64,000 nucleotides of DNA, taken from contig PAPT01000024.1 in NCBI GenBank assembly GCA_002708995.1, positions 51,953-115,952 on the forward strand, written 5' to 3'. This document shows, one piece after another, positions 47,388 through 55,106 of this stretch. The notes beneath the pieces are model-generated. The model was not told the origin of the DNA, made no database searches, and was given only the letters and a program-made list of their open reading frames with translations. Within the stretch, counting starts at the first letter, position 1; each line of letters starts with the position of its first letter. Source of the DNA: Geminicoccus sp. Its GTDB lineage: Bacteria; Pseudomonadota; Alphaproteobacteria; UBA7985. The position numbers and the translations under genes were made by a program.

Positions 47388-47951
47388 TTACTTCGCCCGC
47401 TCCATGTAGGTGCCTTCGGCCGTGTTAACGACGATCTTGGTCCCCGCTTCAATGTGGGGCGGGACCATGACCTTCACCCCGTTTTCCAGCATCGCCGGCT
47501 TGTAGGATGACGACGCGGTCTGCCCCTTCACCACGGCATCGGCTTCGGTGACTTCGAGAACCACGCTTTCCGGCAGGCTGATTGAAATCGGCTCTTCTTC
47601 GTAAAGCTCGATGGTCACTTCCATGTTTTCCTGCAGGAAGGGCAGCGGCTCACCCACGAGATCGGCGTTGAGCTCGATCTGCTCGAAGGTCTCCAGGTGC
47701 ATGAAGGTCAGCATGTCGCCATCAGCAAACAGGAATTGGTAGTCGACTTGATCGAGGCGGACGCGCTCGACGCTCTCATCAGCGCGGAACCGCTCGTTCA
47801 TCTTGGTGCCGTCGCGGATGTCCTTGAGCTCGATCTGCGCGAAGGCCCCGCCCTTGCCGGGCTTGACCTGCTGCAGCTTGACCGCGCGCATCAGTCGGCC
47901 CTTGTGCTCGATGATGTTGCCGGGGCGGATGGCGTTACCGTTGATTTTCAT
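47388..47951 (-). CDS. efp: Elongation factor P
   Basis: Rescues ribosomes stalled on polyproline, 187 residues. Opens [20 protein letters not shown] and has Lys33 in [11 protein letters not shown], the position that is modified in many EF-P proteins. OB domains follow, with the family segments [24 protein letters not shown] (here [20 protein letters not shown]) and [21 protein letters not shown] near the end. A modifying enzyme such as EpmA is not in this window. It is the first gene of the efp-suhB unit. Confidence 0.95.
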   Translation of the reverse strand: MKINGNAIRPGNIIEHKGRLMRAVKLQQVKPGKGGAFAQIELKDIRDGTKMNERFRADESVERVRLDQVDYQFLFADGDMLTFMHLETFEQIELNADLVGEPLPFLQENMEVTIELYEEEPISISLPESVVLEVTEADAVVKGQTASSSYKPAMLENGVKVMVPPHIEAGTKIVVNTAEGTYMERAK

Positions 47952-48029
47952 GACTATAACCCGTGCTGAGGGAGATATTGGGGCTGGAAGTACCAGTGCG
48001 GCCGGGGGCAGGCAATGACCGAGTGCGCC

Positions 48030-48572
48030 TCAGGGAAGCGGGACGGCTATGAACTCCGGGGCGTAGTCGGGGTCATCAGCGGCGCTGGCGACCGGGATGA
48101 TGCAGGGGACTTCCATGATCTCGACCCACCATTCGGCAAGGTCGTGGTCGGTTCCCGCCTGCATCCCTTCGAGCGTGTCGGCGCGGAGATCCCCGAAAAA
48201 CAGGGCATCGGCGCCGAGGTCGCCCGCTTGCATGGCCGCATGACGCGAGGGCAGGTTGGCGGCGATGATCTGCATGTCCGGAAAATCGCCGCGGAGCGCC
48301 TTGTCTGCCTGCATGTCAAAGGAAACGAAGCCATCGACGCCATTGGGCGGCAGGTCTTCGCCGCCTTCAGCAACCCAGGCGTTGAGCAGCGCGCAGTCTT
48401 CCTTGTTGCACAGGCGGATCCAGTCCGCCATGGCCGCCTGTTCCCCGCGGGCGTCCGATGGCATGCGCAGGATCAGTGCCACGCCGTCGAGCCGATCGGG
48501 CAAAGCCGTTACGCCGAGGGTGGCGAGGTGGACCAGCTGAGGGCCCTGATCATCATCATCGTGTCGTGCCAT
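48030..48572 (-). CDS. Thiamine-phosphate-synthase-like TIM-barrel protein, degenerate
   Basis: A 180-residue protein resembling the C-terminal half of ThiE. SRHAAMQAGDLGADALFFGD recalls the ThiE STHxxxEAxxxGADYxxxGP segment, and PCIIPVASA the following strand and phosphate loop. The Ser-Thr-His and Gly-Pro residues that bind pyrophosphate and thiazole phosphate are altered, so thiamine synthesis is doubtful. The N-terminal third keeps a VALILRMPS strand. Similar ThiE-like proteins sit near tkt, gap and pgk in alphaproteobacteria without a known function. Here it lies near tkt, with one unrecognised gene in between. Confidence 0.65.
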   Translation of the reverse strand: MARHDDDDQGPQLVHLATLGVTALPDRLDGVALILRMPSDARGEQAAMADWIRLCNKEDCALLNAWVAEGGEDLPPNGVDGFVSFDMQADKALRGDFPDMQIIAANLPSRHAAMQAGDLGADALFFGDLRADTLEGMQAGTDHDLAEWWVEIMEVPCIIPVASAADDPDYAPEFIAVPLP

Positions 48573-48615
48573 GGTGTTCGGTTCCTTCTCCGGCGGTGGT
48601 CTCGCAGACGGGCAC

Positions 48616-49059
48616 TCAGTTGGGGTGCGGTGCCGCAGAAGCCAGACCGCGACGGCGGCTCCGGGGCAGGGCGGGGGTCCAGTGCGCCTGCATCGCTGGG
48701 CGGCGGGTGAGGACGCTGGCGTCCAGCCGCTCGGCCGCTTTGCTCAGGTCGGCATAGGCCGGGTCATCTTCGGGTGTAAACACGGCCTTCAGCCCCTGTT
48801 CCAGCGCCTGCAGCGCAAAGCCCGGCGCCTCGCTCGCATCGACAACAAGCACGCTGTCCGGGTGCCAGTCCGCGACGGCCTGCTGCAAAGTCAGCGCCCA
48901 ATCGACGCCGAGGTCGCGCAGGGCGTCCGGCGGCGTCCAGAACGCCGGCGCTGAGGCACTGTTCGTCGGCTCCCGCTCCTGCTCCCGCCCGTCCAGCGCA
49001 GCAGCGAAGCGCAGCCCGACTGGGTGAAGATCCTCAAGGTCGGGTCGCGGCGAGGCCAC
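48616..49059 (-). CDS. Unrecognised protein between tkt and ThiE-like gene
   Basis: I do not recognise this 147-residue protein. The frame is open further upstream, but that part is antisense-like over the tkt end, so I place the start at a GTG at 49059. The best structured part is TLQQAVADWHPDSVLVVDASEAPGF, cited here only as residues 60-85, then ALQALEQGLKAVFTPEDDP, which looks like an alternating alpha/beta fold. The C-terminus is basic and low complexity (RSRRRGLASAAPHPN). It starts 14 bases after tkt and is probably co-transcribed with it. No function proposed. Confidence 0.5.
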   Translation of the reverse strand: MASPRPDLEDLHPVGLRFAAALDGREQEREPTNSASAPAFWTPPDALRDLGVDWALTLQQAVADWHPDSVLVVDASEAPGFALQALEQGLKAVFTPEDDPAYADLSKAAERLDASVLTRRPAMQAHWTPALPRSRRRGLASAAPHPN

Positions 49060-49072
49060 AGCTGTGAGGGCC

Positions 49073-51070
49073 TCAGAGCCGGTCGAGGACCGACTGCACG
49101 ATGGCTGCCTTGGTGATGCCGAAGTGCTCGTAGAGTTGCTCGGCCGGGGCCGAGGCACCGAACTGGTCGCCGACGCCGATGAAGTGACCGTCTTCGCGCA
49201 GCCAGCGGCACCAGCCGAAATCACTGCCCGCTTCGACGCCAACGCGCAGGCTGCCCGGGCTCAGTACTTCCTCTCGGTAGTGCGCGGGCTGCTGCTCGAA
49301 CAGCTCCCATGAGATCAGCGAGACAACAGCGGTCGGAACGCCGTGCTCGCGTTCGAGCTCTTCCTGAGCCTCTACGGCGAGGCTCAGCTCGGTGCCCGAG
49401 GAGATCAGGGTGACCTTGCGTTCGTCCATGGCCGGGCGGAAGATATAGCCCCCGGTGGCGGAGTAGTTCTCACCGATCAGGCGACGCAGCGCCGGAACCT
49501 TATGCCGGGACAGGGCGAGGACCGACGGGCCGTCGTGCTCCAGCGCGAGTTCCCACGCCTCGGCCGTTTCGGCAAGGTCGGCGGGGCGGAACACCAGCAG
49601 GCCGGGGATGGCCCGCAGCGCGGCGAGGTGCTCGACCGGCTGGTGGGTCGGACCGTCTTCACCCAGCCCGATTGAGTCGTGGGTCATGACGTAAATCACC
49701 CGCTGTTTCATCAGCGCCGACAGGCGGATGGCCGGGCGGGCGTAGTCGGTGAAAACCAGGAAGGTGCCGGCGTAGGGAATGACCCCGCCGTGCAGCGCCA
49801 TTCCGTTCATCGCCGCCGCCATGCCGTGCTCGCGAACGCCGTAGTTGACATAGTTGGCAGCAAAGTCGTCGGCGGAGATCGCGCTGTGGTGGCTGGTCTT
49901 GGTGTTGTTGGAGCCCGTAAGGTCAGCCGAGCCGCCGAGCATAGATGGCATGGTTGGGATCAGGGCTTCGAGCACCTTACCCGAGCAGGCACGGGTCGCG
50001 AGGGCAGGCTGATCGCTGATCGCGCCCTCTTTGACTGCTGTCAGCGCTTCGCGGGCGGCGTCGGTCAGCGCGCCGGCGTTCATAACGTTGAACTGGTCGG
50101 CCTGCGGGGATGCCGCCAGACGCGACTTCCACGCGTCGGAAGCGCCCTTGCCGCGGGCGCCAGCGGCGCGCCACGCGTCGATGGTTTCGTCCGGCACCAC
50201 GAAAGGGTCGTGGGTCCAGCCGATGTTGTCCTTGAAGGCCTGCAGACCTTCAGCCCCCAGGGGCGCGCCATGGGCCTTGCTGGTCCCGGCAACCGTCGGG
50301 GAGCCAAAACCGATGGTCGTGCGGCAGGCAATCATGGATGGCTTGCCTGTCTCGGCCTGCGCCAGTTCAACGGCGGTCAGGATGGCTTCCTGGTCGTGTC
50401 CGTCGACCGCCTGCACGTGCCAGCCAACGGCTTCGAAGCGCTGGCGCTGGTCTTCGCTAGTCGATAGGTCGGTCTTGCCGTCGATGGTGATCTGGTTGTC
50501 GTCCCAGAGCACGATCAGCTTGTCGAGTTCGAGGTGCCCGGCGAGGGAAATCGCTTCCTGGCTCACGCCCTCCATTAGGCAGCCGTCGCCTGCGATCACG
50601 TAGGTGTAGTGGTTGACCAGCTTGTCGCCGCAGCGGGCTGCGAGCCACTTCTCGGCTATGGCGAAGCCGACTGAGTTGGCGATGCCCTGCCCCAGTGGGC
50701 CGGTGGTGGTTTCCACGCCCTCGGTGTGGCCATATTCCGGGTGCCCCGGGGTTTTGGAGCCAAGCTGGCGGAAGTTGCGGATTTCCTCAATTGGAACGTC
50801 TTCATAGCCCGCGAGGTAGAGCGCCGAGTACAGCAGCATGGAGCCATGCCCGGCGGACAGGATCAGGCGGTCGCGGTCGGGCCACTGAGGCCAGCTGGCG
50901 TCGTAGGTCATGACATCGCGGAACAGCACGGTGGCGACGTCGGCCATGCCCATCGGCATTCCCGGGTGGCCGGAGTTGGCCGCCTGGACGGCTTCGGCTG
51001 ACAAAACGCGCACAGCGTCCGCCATGGCTGTTGCGATTAAGTTCGCGTCCTGAGCAGTGGCGTCAGACAT
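49073..51070 (-). CDS. tkt: Transketolase
   Basis: Thiamine-diphosphate enzyme of the pentose-phosphate pathway, 665 residues. GHPGMPMGMADVATVLF, GHGSMLLYSALYLAGY and GDGCLMEGVSQEA (the GDG motif binding ThDP and metal) lie in the N domain. HDSIGLGEDGPTHQPVEHLA lies in the pyrimidine domain with its Glu, and the C domain follows with GSLRVGVEAGSDFGW. It is divergent from the coiled-coil/zapA pair across 281 bases. In many alphaproteobacteria gap and pgk follow tkt, but here they do not. Confidence 0.96.
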   Translation of the reverse strand: MSDATAQDANLIATAMADAVRVLSAEAVQAANSGHPGMPMGMADVATVLFRDVMTYDASWPQWPDRDRLILSAGHGSMLLYSALYLAGYEDVPIEEIRNFRQLGSKTPGHPEYGHTEGVETTTGPLGQGIANSVGFAIAEKWLAARCGDKLVNHYTYVIAGDGCLMEGVSQEAISLAGHLELDKLIVLWDDNQITIDGKTDLSTSEDQRQRFEAVGWHVQAVDGHDQEAILTAVELAQAETGKPSMIACRTTIGFGSPTVAGTSKAHGAPLGAEGLQAFKDNIGWTHDPFVVPDETIDAWRAAGARGKGASDAWKSRLAASPQADQFNVMNAGALTDAAREALTAVKEGAISDQPALATRACSGKVLEALIPTMPSMLGGSADLTGSNNTKTSHHSAISADDFAANYVNYGVREHGMAAAMNGMALHGGVIPYAGTFLVFTDYARPAIRLSALMKQRVIYVMTHDSIGLGEDGPTHQPVEHLAALRAIPGLLVFRPADLAETAEAWELALEHDGPSVLALSRHKVPALRRLIGENYSATGGYIFRPAMDERKVTLISSGTELSLAVEAQEELEREHGVPTAVVSLISWELFEQQPAHYREEVLSPGSLRVGVEAGSDFGWCRWLREDGHFIGVGDQFGASAPAEQLYEHFGITKAAIVQSVLDRL

Positions 51071-51351
51071 GGCTAGTACACTCCTGAAAAATAACCCGGG
51101 CGAGGCGGTGATTTAGGCCGCAAAGGGCAGTCGAACGGCAACATTGCCGCCCTTATAGCCCCGTTCGTGCAGTCGAATTAACCCCCCAGCGCCTTCATGC
51201 TGCCATGACATACCGGGTGGGTTATAAGGGCTTTTGATGCAACTTATCCACCGCTGTTGGACTTTTGTGTGAAGGACTGCGCAGATGTCCTTGAAACACA
51301 AGCTGAATTAATCTAGGCCCAACGAATAACGCGAGGAAGAGCACTGACCCT

Positions 51352-51579
51352 ATGGGCCGACTAGAAGACGCGAAAACGCGCTTAGACAACGTACTGCATC
51401 GCCTTGAAGCGATTGGCGACCGACTGGGGCCGGAAACGCAGGAGATCACCCGGCTCCAGCGGCAGATTTCGACTATGGAAGAGGCTCAGCAGGATCTGCG
51501 CTCCGCGGCCGCGTCTGCGACGGAGCAGGTGGCACAACTCATGGCCGAGCTGCAGACGGCCGAGAGCTCAGAGGAATAA
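51352..51579 (+). CDS. Small coiled-coil protein upstream of zapA
   Basis: A 75-residue protein, MGRLEDAKTRLDNVLHRLEA then a Leu/Gln heptad region (TRLQRQISTMEEAQQDL) and a Glu-rich end. It is predicted to form one continuous coiled coil of about ten heptads, and it precedes zapA by 6 bases, overlapping regulatory signals. Short proteins of this type, annotated DUF4164 or ZapB-like, occupy the same place in other alphaproteobacteria. A role in FtsZ-ring assembly is suggested only by context. GAGGAAG is the likely ribosome site. Confidence 0.75.
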   Translation: MGRLEDAKTRLDNVLHRLEAIGDRLGPETQEITRLQRQISTMEEAQQDLRSAAASATEQVAQLMAELQTAESSEE

Positions 51580-51585
51580 CGACCC

Positions 51586-51963
51586 ATGGGCCAGGTGCGC
51601 ATCACTCTCAACGGACGGGGCTACGACATTGCCTGTGACGATGGTCAGGAAGAGCATGTCATGCGGCTGGCCAACGCCATGTCCGAACGCGTCAATCAAC
51701 TGGTTGCTGCCAACGGGCAGGTCGGCGAAGCCCGGCTGCTGCTGATGGCCGGGCTGCTGCTCGCGGACGACCTGCACAGTGTCCGCGCTAAGGCCGCCGC
51801 GCAGAGTGCTACGGCAGGCGCCGCCGAAGCCAGTGAAGGCAACGCCGACAAGACCGACGCCGTTCAGCAGGCTTACGAGTACGTGGCCGATGTCTTCGAG
51901 CAGCTCAGCGAGCGCCTCGAAGCCGTTGCCGATAACCTCGAAGGCGACAGCGCTGACGCCTGA
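51586..51963 (+). CDS. zapA: Cell division protein ZapA
   Basis: Promotes FtsZ filament bundling at the division ring. The 125 residues begin MGQVRITLNGRGYDIACDDGQEEHV, with the ZapA core strand pattern, then MRLANAMSERVNQLV and GEARLLLMAGLLLADDL, the dimerising helix. The acidic, Ala-rich C-terminal third (residues 75-125) extends the coiled coil. It follows the short coiled-coil gene directly. In related genomes the 6S RNA gene lies just after zapA; I found no clear 6S structure in the 97-base gap here. Confidence 0.9.
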   Translation: MGQVRITLNGRGYDIACDDGQEEHVMRLANAMSERVNQLVAANGQVGEARLLLMAGLLLADDLHSVRAKAAAQSATAGAAEASEGNADKTDAVQQAYEYVADVFEQLSERLEAVADNLEGDSADA

Positions 51964-52060
51964 GCGGATCCCGTGCAGGTTCCGGTCCTGTGGGTTCCGC
52001 GGTCGGCACGCCCACTCAACCAGTTCAGAACGACTGAGATCGAATAAAGGGTAGCAGAGC

Positions 52061-52789
52061 ATGCAGGCGTCGCCGGACTACGACATCGTTCAGGGCTTTC
52101 AGATCGACGGGATCGACCCGACGGCCCGCGCACTCATCCCCAAGACAGGAACGGTGAAGCACCTGCTTGTGTTCATGCACGGCTACGGCGCCAACGCCGA
52201 TGACCTGTTTCCACTGGCGATGCAACTGGCCCCCGCCCTGCCGGAAACCGCCTTTGTCAGCCTCGACGCGCCGGAAGAAATTCCTGGTGGGATGTTCGGC
52301 GGGCGGCAGTGGTTCCCGCTCACGCGGATCAACGAAGACGAGGTCGACCAGGGCGCGGCCCATGGTCGCGGCTACGTCACCACCGCGCTGGAAGCGCTGC
52401 GTCAGCGCTTTGACCTGCAGTGGTCGGATATGGCTCTGTTCGGCTTCTCGCAGGGGTGCATGATAGCACTGGAAGCGGCGCTGCGCCTGCCCGGAGAACT
52501 CGCGCAGGTGCTCGGCTACAGCGGCGCTTTGCCCGCCCCCGAGCGCGCGGCGGGAGAGGTAGTTGCACTACCGCCGGTGCTGCTGGTGCACGGCGAGGAA
52601 GACGGCGTGGTGCCCTTCGCGTCGATGCAGGCGGCTGCTGAGGCGCTGGCCGCGATCGGCGTGGCCGTCGAAACCTTTGCCCGGCCGGGTCTGGCCCACG
52701 GCATTGATGGACTGGGGCTTGAGGCGGCGCTGGTCAAGCTGCGCGCGTCCTTCGGCATGGATCCTGAGTCTGCGAACGAGCCCGGCTGA
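52061..52789 (+). CDS. Carboxylesterase/phospholipase family hydrolase
   Basis: A 242-residue alpha/beta hydrolase of the acyl-protein thioesterase/carboxylesterase group. The nucleophile is Ser in FGFSQGCMIALE (GxSxG), the Asp in VHGEEDGVVPFA, and the His in GLAHGIDGLG near residue 217. The oxyanion strand is LLVFMHGYGANADD near residue 38. No signal peptide, so cytosolic. Natural substrates are unknown; family members hydrolyse short-chain esters or lysophospholipids. It is downstream of zapA by 97 bases. Confidence 0.87.
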   Translation: MQASPDYDIVQGFQIDGIDPTARALIPKTGTVKHLLVFMHGYGANADDLFPLAMQLAPALPETAFVSLDAPEEIPGGMFGGRQWFPLTRINEDEVDQGAAHGRGYVTTALEALRQRFDLQWSDMALFGFSQGCMIALEAALRLPGELAQVLGYSGALPAPERAAGEVVALPPVLLVHGEEDGVVPFASMQAAAEALAAIGVAVETFARPGLAHGIDGLGLEAALVKLRASFGMDPESANEPG

Positions 52790-52923
52790 TTTCTGGCCAG
52801 TCGCCGCCGGCCTGAGACTCCTTTATCAAGCCTCAAACATTATGCGCCTCTGGCTTGTCCATTCGTCATTGGCTTGTCATAGTAGCTGCATAACTTCCGG
52901 CCTTAACGGAAGGGTAGGAGCGC

Positions 52924-53490
52924 ATGACGACTGGCAGTCTGGAAAACTATCCCGCTTTGGTGCTGAACGCTGACTTTCGGCCGCTGTCCTACCTGCCGCT
53001 CTCACTCTGGGGCTGGCAGGATTCCGTCAAAGCCTGCTTCCAAGGCCGTGTGAACGTCGTCGCCGAGTACGAGCAGGTTATCCGCAGCCCTTCGTTCGAG
53101 ATGCAACTGCCCAGCGTGATCGCGCTGAAGGACTACGTGCCCATGAACCGGGCGCCGGCCTTTACCCGTTTCAACGTGTTCCTGCGCGACCACTTTAACT
53201 GCCAGTACTGCAGCACGCGGTTTCCAGTGCAGAGCCTGACCTTCGACCATGTCATCCCACGCTCGAAGGGCGGTGGCACGAGTTGGGAGAACGTCGTTAC
53301 AGCCTGCCAGAAGTGTAACCTGCGCAAGGGCAACCGCTACCTGCGCGACAGCGGCATGCGCCTGATCAAGGAGCCGCTGCGGCCCACGGCCTACCAGCTG
53401 CAGGATGTCGGGCGGTCATTCCCGCCGAACTTCCTGCACGAAAGCTGGGAAGACTACCTTTACTGGGATTCCGTGCTCGAACGCGACTGA
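52924..53490 (+). CDS. HNH endonuclease family protein
   Basis: A 188-residue protein with a zinc-stabilised HNH motif. The first Cys pair is CQYCSTRF, then LTFDHVIPRSKGGGTSWENVVTACQKCN, cited as residues 108-137, with DHVIP (catalytic His region) and a second Cys pair. The AGGAGC ribosome site precedes the ATG at 52924. Such proteins are common as single chromosomal genes in alphaproteobacteria with unknown DNA target, so the label nuclease is by homology only. The last 31 bases overlap the 3' end of the convergent dsbB. Confidence 0.87.
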   Translation: MTTGSLENYPALVLNADFRPLSYLPLSLWGWQDSVKACFQGRVNVVAEYEQVIRSPSFEMQLPSVIALKDYVPMNRAPAFTRFNVFLRDHFNCQYCSTRFPVQSLTFDHVIPRSKGGGTSWENVVTACQKCNLRKGNRYLRDSGMRLIKEPLRPTAYQLQDVGRSFPPNFLHESWEDYLYWDSVLERD

Positions 53491-54047
53491 GGCATGTCAC
53501 CGAGCAGGATGTCGCGCAACGCCACCAGCGCCAGCAAGGCCGAGAACAGCATCAGCCCGAGGTTCGCGAGCAGGTTGTAGGTCGCCATGGATAGGCCGAG
53601 CAGGCTCCACGTCCCTTCCGAGCATGTCATTTCAGGCACGAAAAACAGCTGGTTGAAGCCAAGCCGCTGACGCTCTGATTCCTGCACGAAGTCGGCCATG
53701 ACCCCTTCGCAGAAGATGGCGCCATCCCACCACTCTTGCTCGACACCGACGTGCTGGAAGGCCGTAAAGGTGCCGAAAAGGAAGGCGAGGCTGCAGACCC
53801 CGAGCAGCATGCAGCGTTCCAGGTTCTGCTCGTCAGCCCGGCCGATGTAGGCCGCTGCACCGGCGATCACCGCCGCGACCACGTAGGACGTGCGCTGGGC
53901 AATACAGAGGGTGCAGGGGTGGTGGCCGCCGACGTACTGCGAGACCAGCGCGATGCCAGCGATAAAAACACAGGCGAGCAGGATCAGCAGCGGAAAGATC
54001 CACGGCCAGTTTCGGTTCACGCGGGCGGCGAGTGCAAGCATGGCCAT
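53460..54047 (-). CDS. dsbB: Disulfide bond formation protein DsbB
   Basis: Inner-membrane quinone reductase that reoxidises DsbA, 195 residues with four hydrophobic helices. The first redox pair is Cys45 and Cys48 in HHPCTLCIAQR, before helix 2. The second pair is a Cys in GAIFCEGVM and one in EMTCSEGTW, about 27 residues apart in the periplasmic loop, as expected. Its start is 3 bases from the yqaA stop, so both are one unit. It ends in a 31-base overlap with the HNH gene, meaning the two 3' ends could form antisense pairs. Confidence 0.9.
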   Translation of the reverse strand: MAMLALAARVNRNWPWIFPLLILLACVFIAGIALVSQYVGGHHPCTLCIAQRTSYVVAAVIAGAAAYIGRADEQNLERCMLLGVCSLAFLFGTFTAFQHVGVEQEWWDGAIFCEGVMADFVQESERQRLGFNQLFFVPEMTCSEGTWSLLGLSMATYNLLANLGLMLFSALLALVALRDILLGDMPQSRSSTESQ

Positions 54048-54050
54048 GAC

Positions 54051-54638
54051 TTAGTGCAATTGCACGTACAGGACCACCGCCAGCACCAACGCAAGGCCGG
54101 CTGCGAGCGTAAACCAGCCGAAGTGCCGCTCGATCAGGGGTTTGATGCTGGGGCCGAACAGCGCGAACAGCCCGGCGACGAGAAAGAACCGCGCCGCGCG
54201 CGAGATCACTGAGGCGGCGATGAAAACCGGCAGCGCGATTTCGAAGAAGCCTGAGGCAAGGGTGAAGACCTTGAACGGAATGGGGGTGAAGCCGGCGAGG
54301 AAAACGATCTGCCAGTCGAAGCTGCGGAAGGTCTGCTCGAAGGCCTGCAACGCATCCGCACGTCCGATCAGGGTGAGCAGGGGCTGGCCAATCTGCTCGA
54401 AGGCGAGGCGACCAATGGCATAGCCGATGATGCCGCCGAAAACCGACCCGGCGGTGCAAACCAGCGCTGCCAGCCACCACCACGCGCGGCGTGCCAGCAC
54501 GATGGGAGCAATCAGGACATCCGGGGGGACGGGAAAGAACGAACTCTCTGCCAGTGACACGAAAAACAGCACGATCAGCGCCCTTGGCCGCTCGGCCTGC
54601 TGTAGGGTCCAGAGATACAGGGATTTCAGCCAACCCAT
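54051..54638 (-). CDS. YqaA-family membrane protein (DedA-related)
   Basis: A 195-residue polytopic inner-membrane protein of the SNARE-associated/VTT (DedA) superfamily, YqaA branch. Helices at about residues 18-38, 50-72, 105-130, 140-160 and 172-192. The family segment E-SSFFPVPPDVLIAPIVLARR near residue 30 and GYAIGRLAFEQIGQPLL near 72 correspond to the conserved E and G-x-x-x-G turns; FTPIPFKVFTLASGFFEI near 115 carries the R/K-P-IP motif. DedA proteins flip polyprenyl phosphates or phospholipids; the substrate of the YqaA branch is unknown. Confidence 0.87.
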   Translation of the reverse strand: MGWLKSLYLWTLQQAERPRALIVLFFVSLAESSFFPVPPDVLIAPIVLARRAWWWLAALVCTAGSVFGGIIGYAIGRLAFEQIGQPLLTLIGRADALQAFEQTFRSFDWQIVFLAGFTPIPFKVFTLASGFFEIALPVFIAASVISRAARFFLVAGLFALFGPSIKPLIERHFGWFTLAAGLALVLAVVLYVQLH

Positions 54639-54651
54639 GCGCTAAAACTCC

Positions 54652-54680
54652 TTGGCGCTGCAGAGGTCGCCCTTTATACA
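54652..54680 (+). promoter_or_regulatory. Sigma70-type promoter for tRNA-Leu
   Basis: TTGGCG at 54652-54657 and TATACA at 54675-54680, separated by 17 bases and about 23 bases before the tRNA. The spacing and hexamers are close to consensus. Confidence 0.6.
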
Positions 54681-54702
54681 CTGGCAGCCTGCGCTGTGCA
54701 GT

Positions 54703-54787
54703 GCCCCCGTGGCGGAATTGGTAGACGCGCGTGATTCAAAATCACGTTTCTTCGGGAGTGCCCGTTCGAGTCGGGCCGGGGGCACCA
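54703..54787 (+). tRNA. tRNA-Leu (anticodon CAA)
   Basis: Acceptor GCCCCCG pairs with CGGGGGC (54777-54783), discriminator A, encoded CCA. The anticodon stem CGTGA/TCACG holds the loop TTCAAAA with anticodon CAA at 54737-54739. A long class II variable arm (CTTCGGGAG type) and the T arm CCCGTTCGAGTCGGG complete it. It decodes TTG. Confidence 0.96.
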
Positions 54788-55106
54788 GACTTCGGTTGCC
54801 CGCCTTGCCGATCGACCGTGTATCCGAGCCCTCGACCAGGCGCTTTTCCGACGGTGGGCGTGCCGACCGGGACGAATTCGCGCAGATGGTGAAATAACAG
54901 GGCTTACCAATTGCCCTGCCCCTGTCACCGGACTAGATTTGCTGCTGCATCTCTATTTGACCGCGCGTATTTTTGGCGGCGAAAAGTGATTGGTCTGTTT
55001 TGCAAACCAATTTACTTGCCGAAATATGTGTGTTTAATCGAGAGCAGATAGACGCCAAAACAAAGCGGATATCTCAATGTGACACATCGTTTCGGGAGGA
55101 CAATCA
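54788..55106. other. Regulatory region ahead of TRAP operon
   Basis: About 319 bases with no gene. It is A/T-richer towards dctP, and holds an inverted repeat at 54989-55011 (separate entry) and a GGGAGGA ribosome site before the dctP ATG. A TTGACC at 54957 lacks a matching -10. Confidence 0.5.
54989..55011. promoter_or_regulatory. Candidate operator (inverted repeat) upstream of dctP
   Basis: ATTGGTCTG and CAAACCAAT form arms with eight of nine pairs around TTTTG, about 96 bases before the dctP ATG. ATTGGT/ACCAAT half-sites recall GntR-type regulator sites, but no regulator gene is adjacent. Confidence 0.4.

Noticed and set aside
48616..49242. Long version of the unknown gene overlapping tkt
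   Set aside because: The upstream part is the reverse-frame shadow of the tkt 3' end (Ser/Thr/Pro-rich, no homology), so the start was moved to 49059.
51964..52060. 6S RNA expected after zapA
   Set aside because: The gap is only 97 bases, shorter than a 6S RNA, and I saw no long single-bubble hairpin with closing stems.
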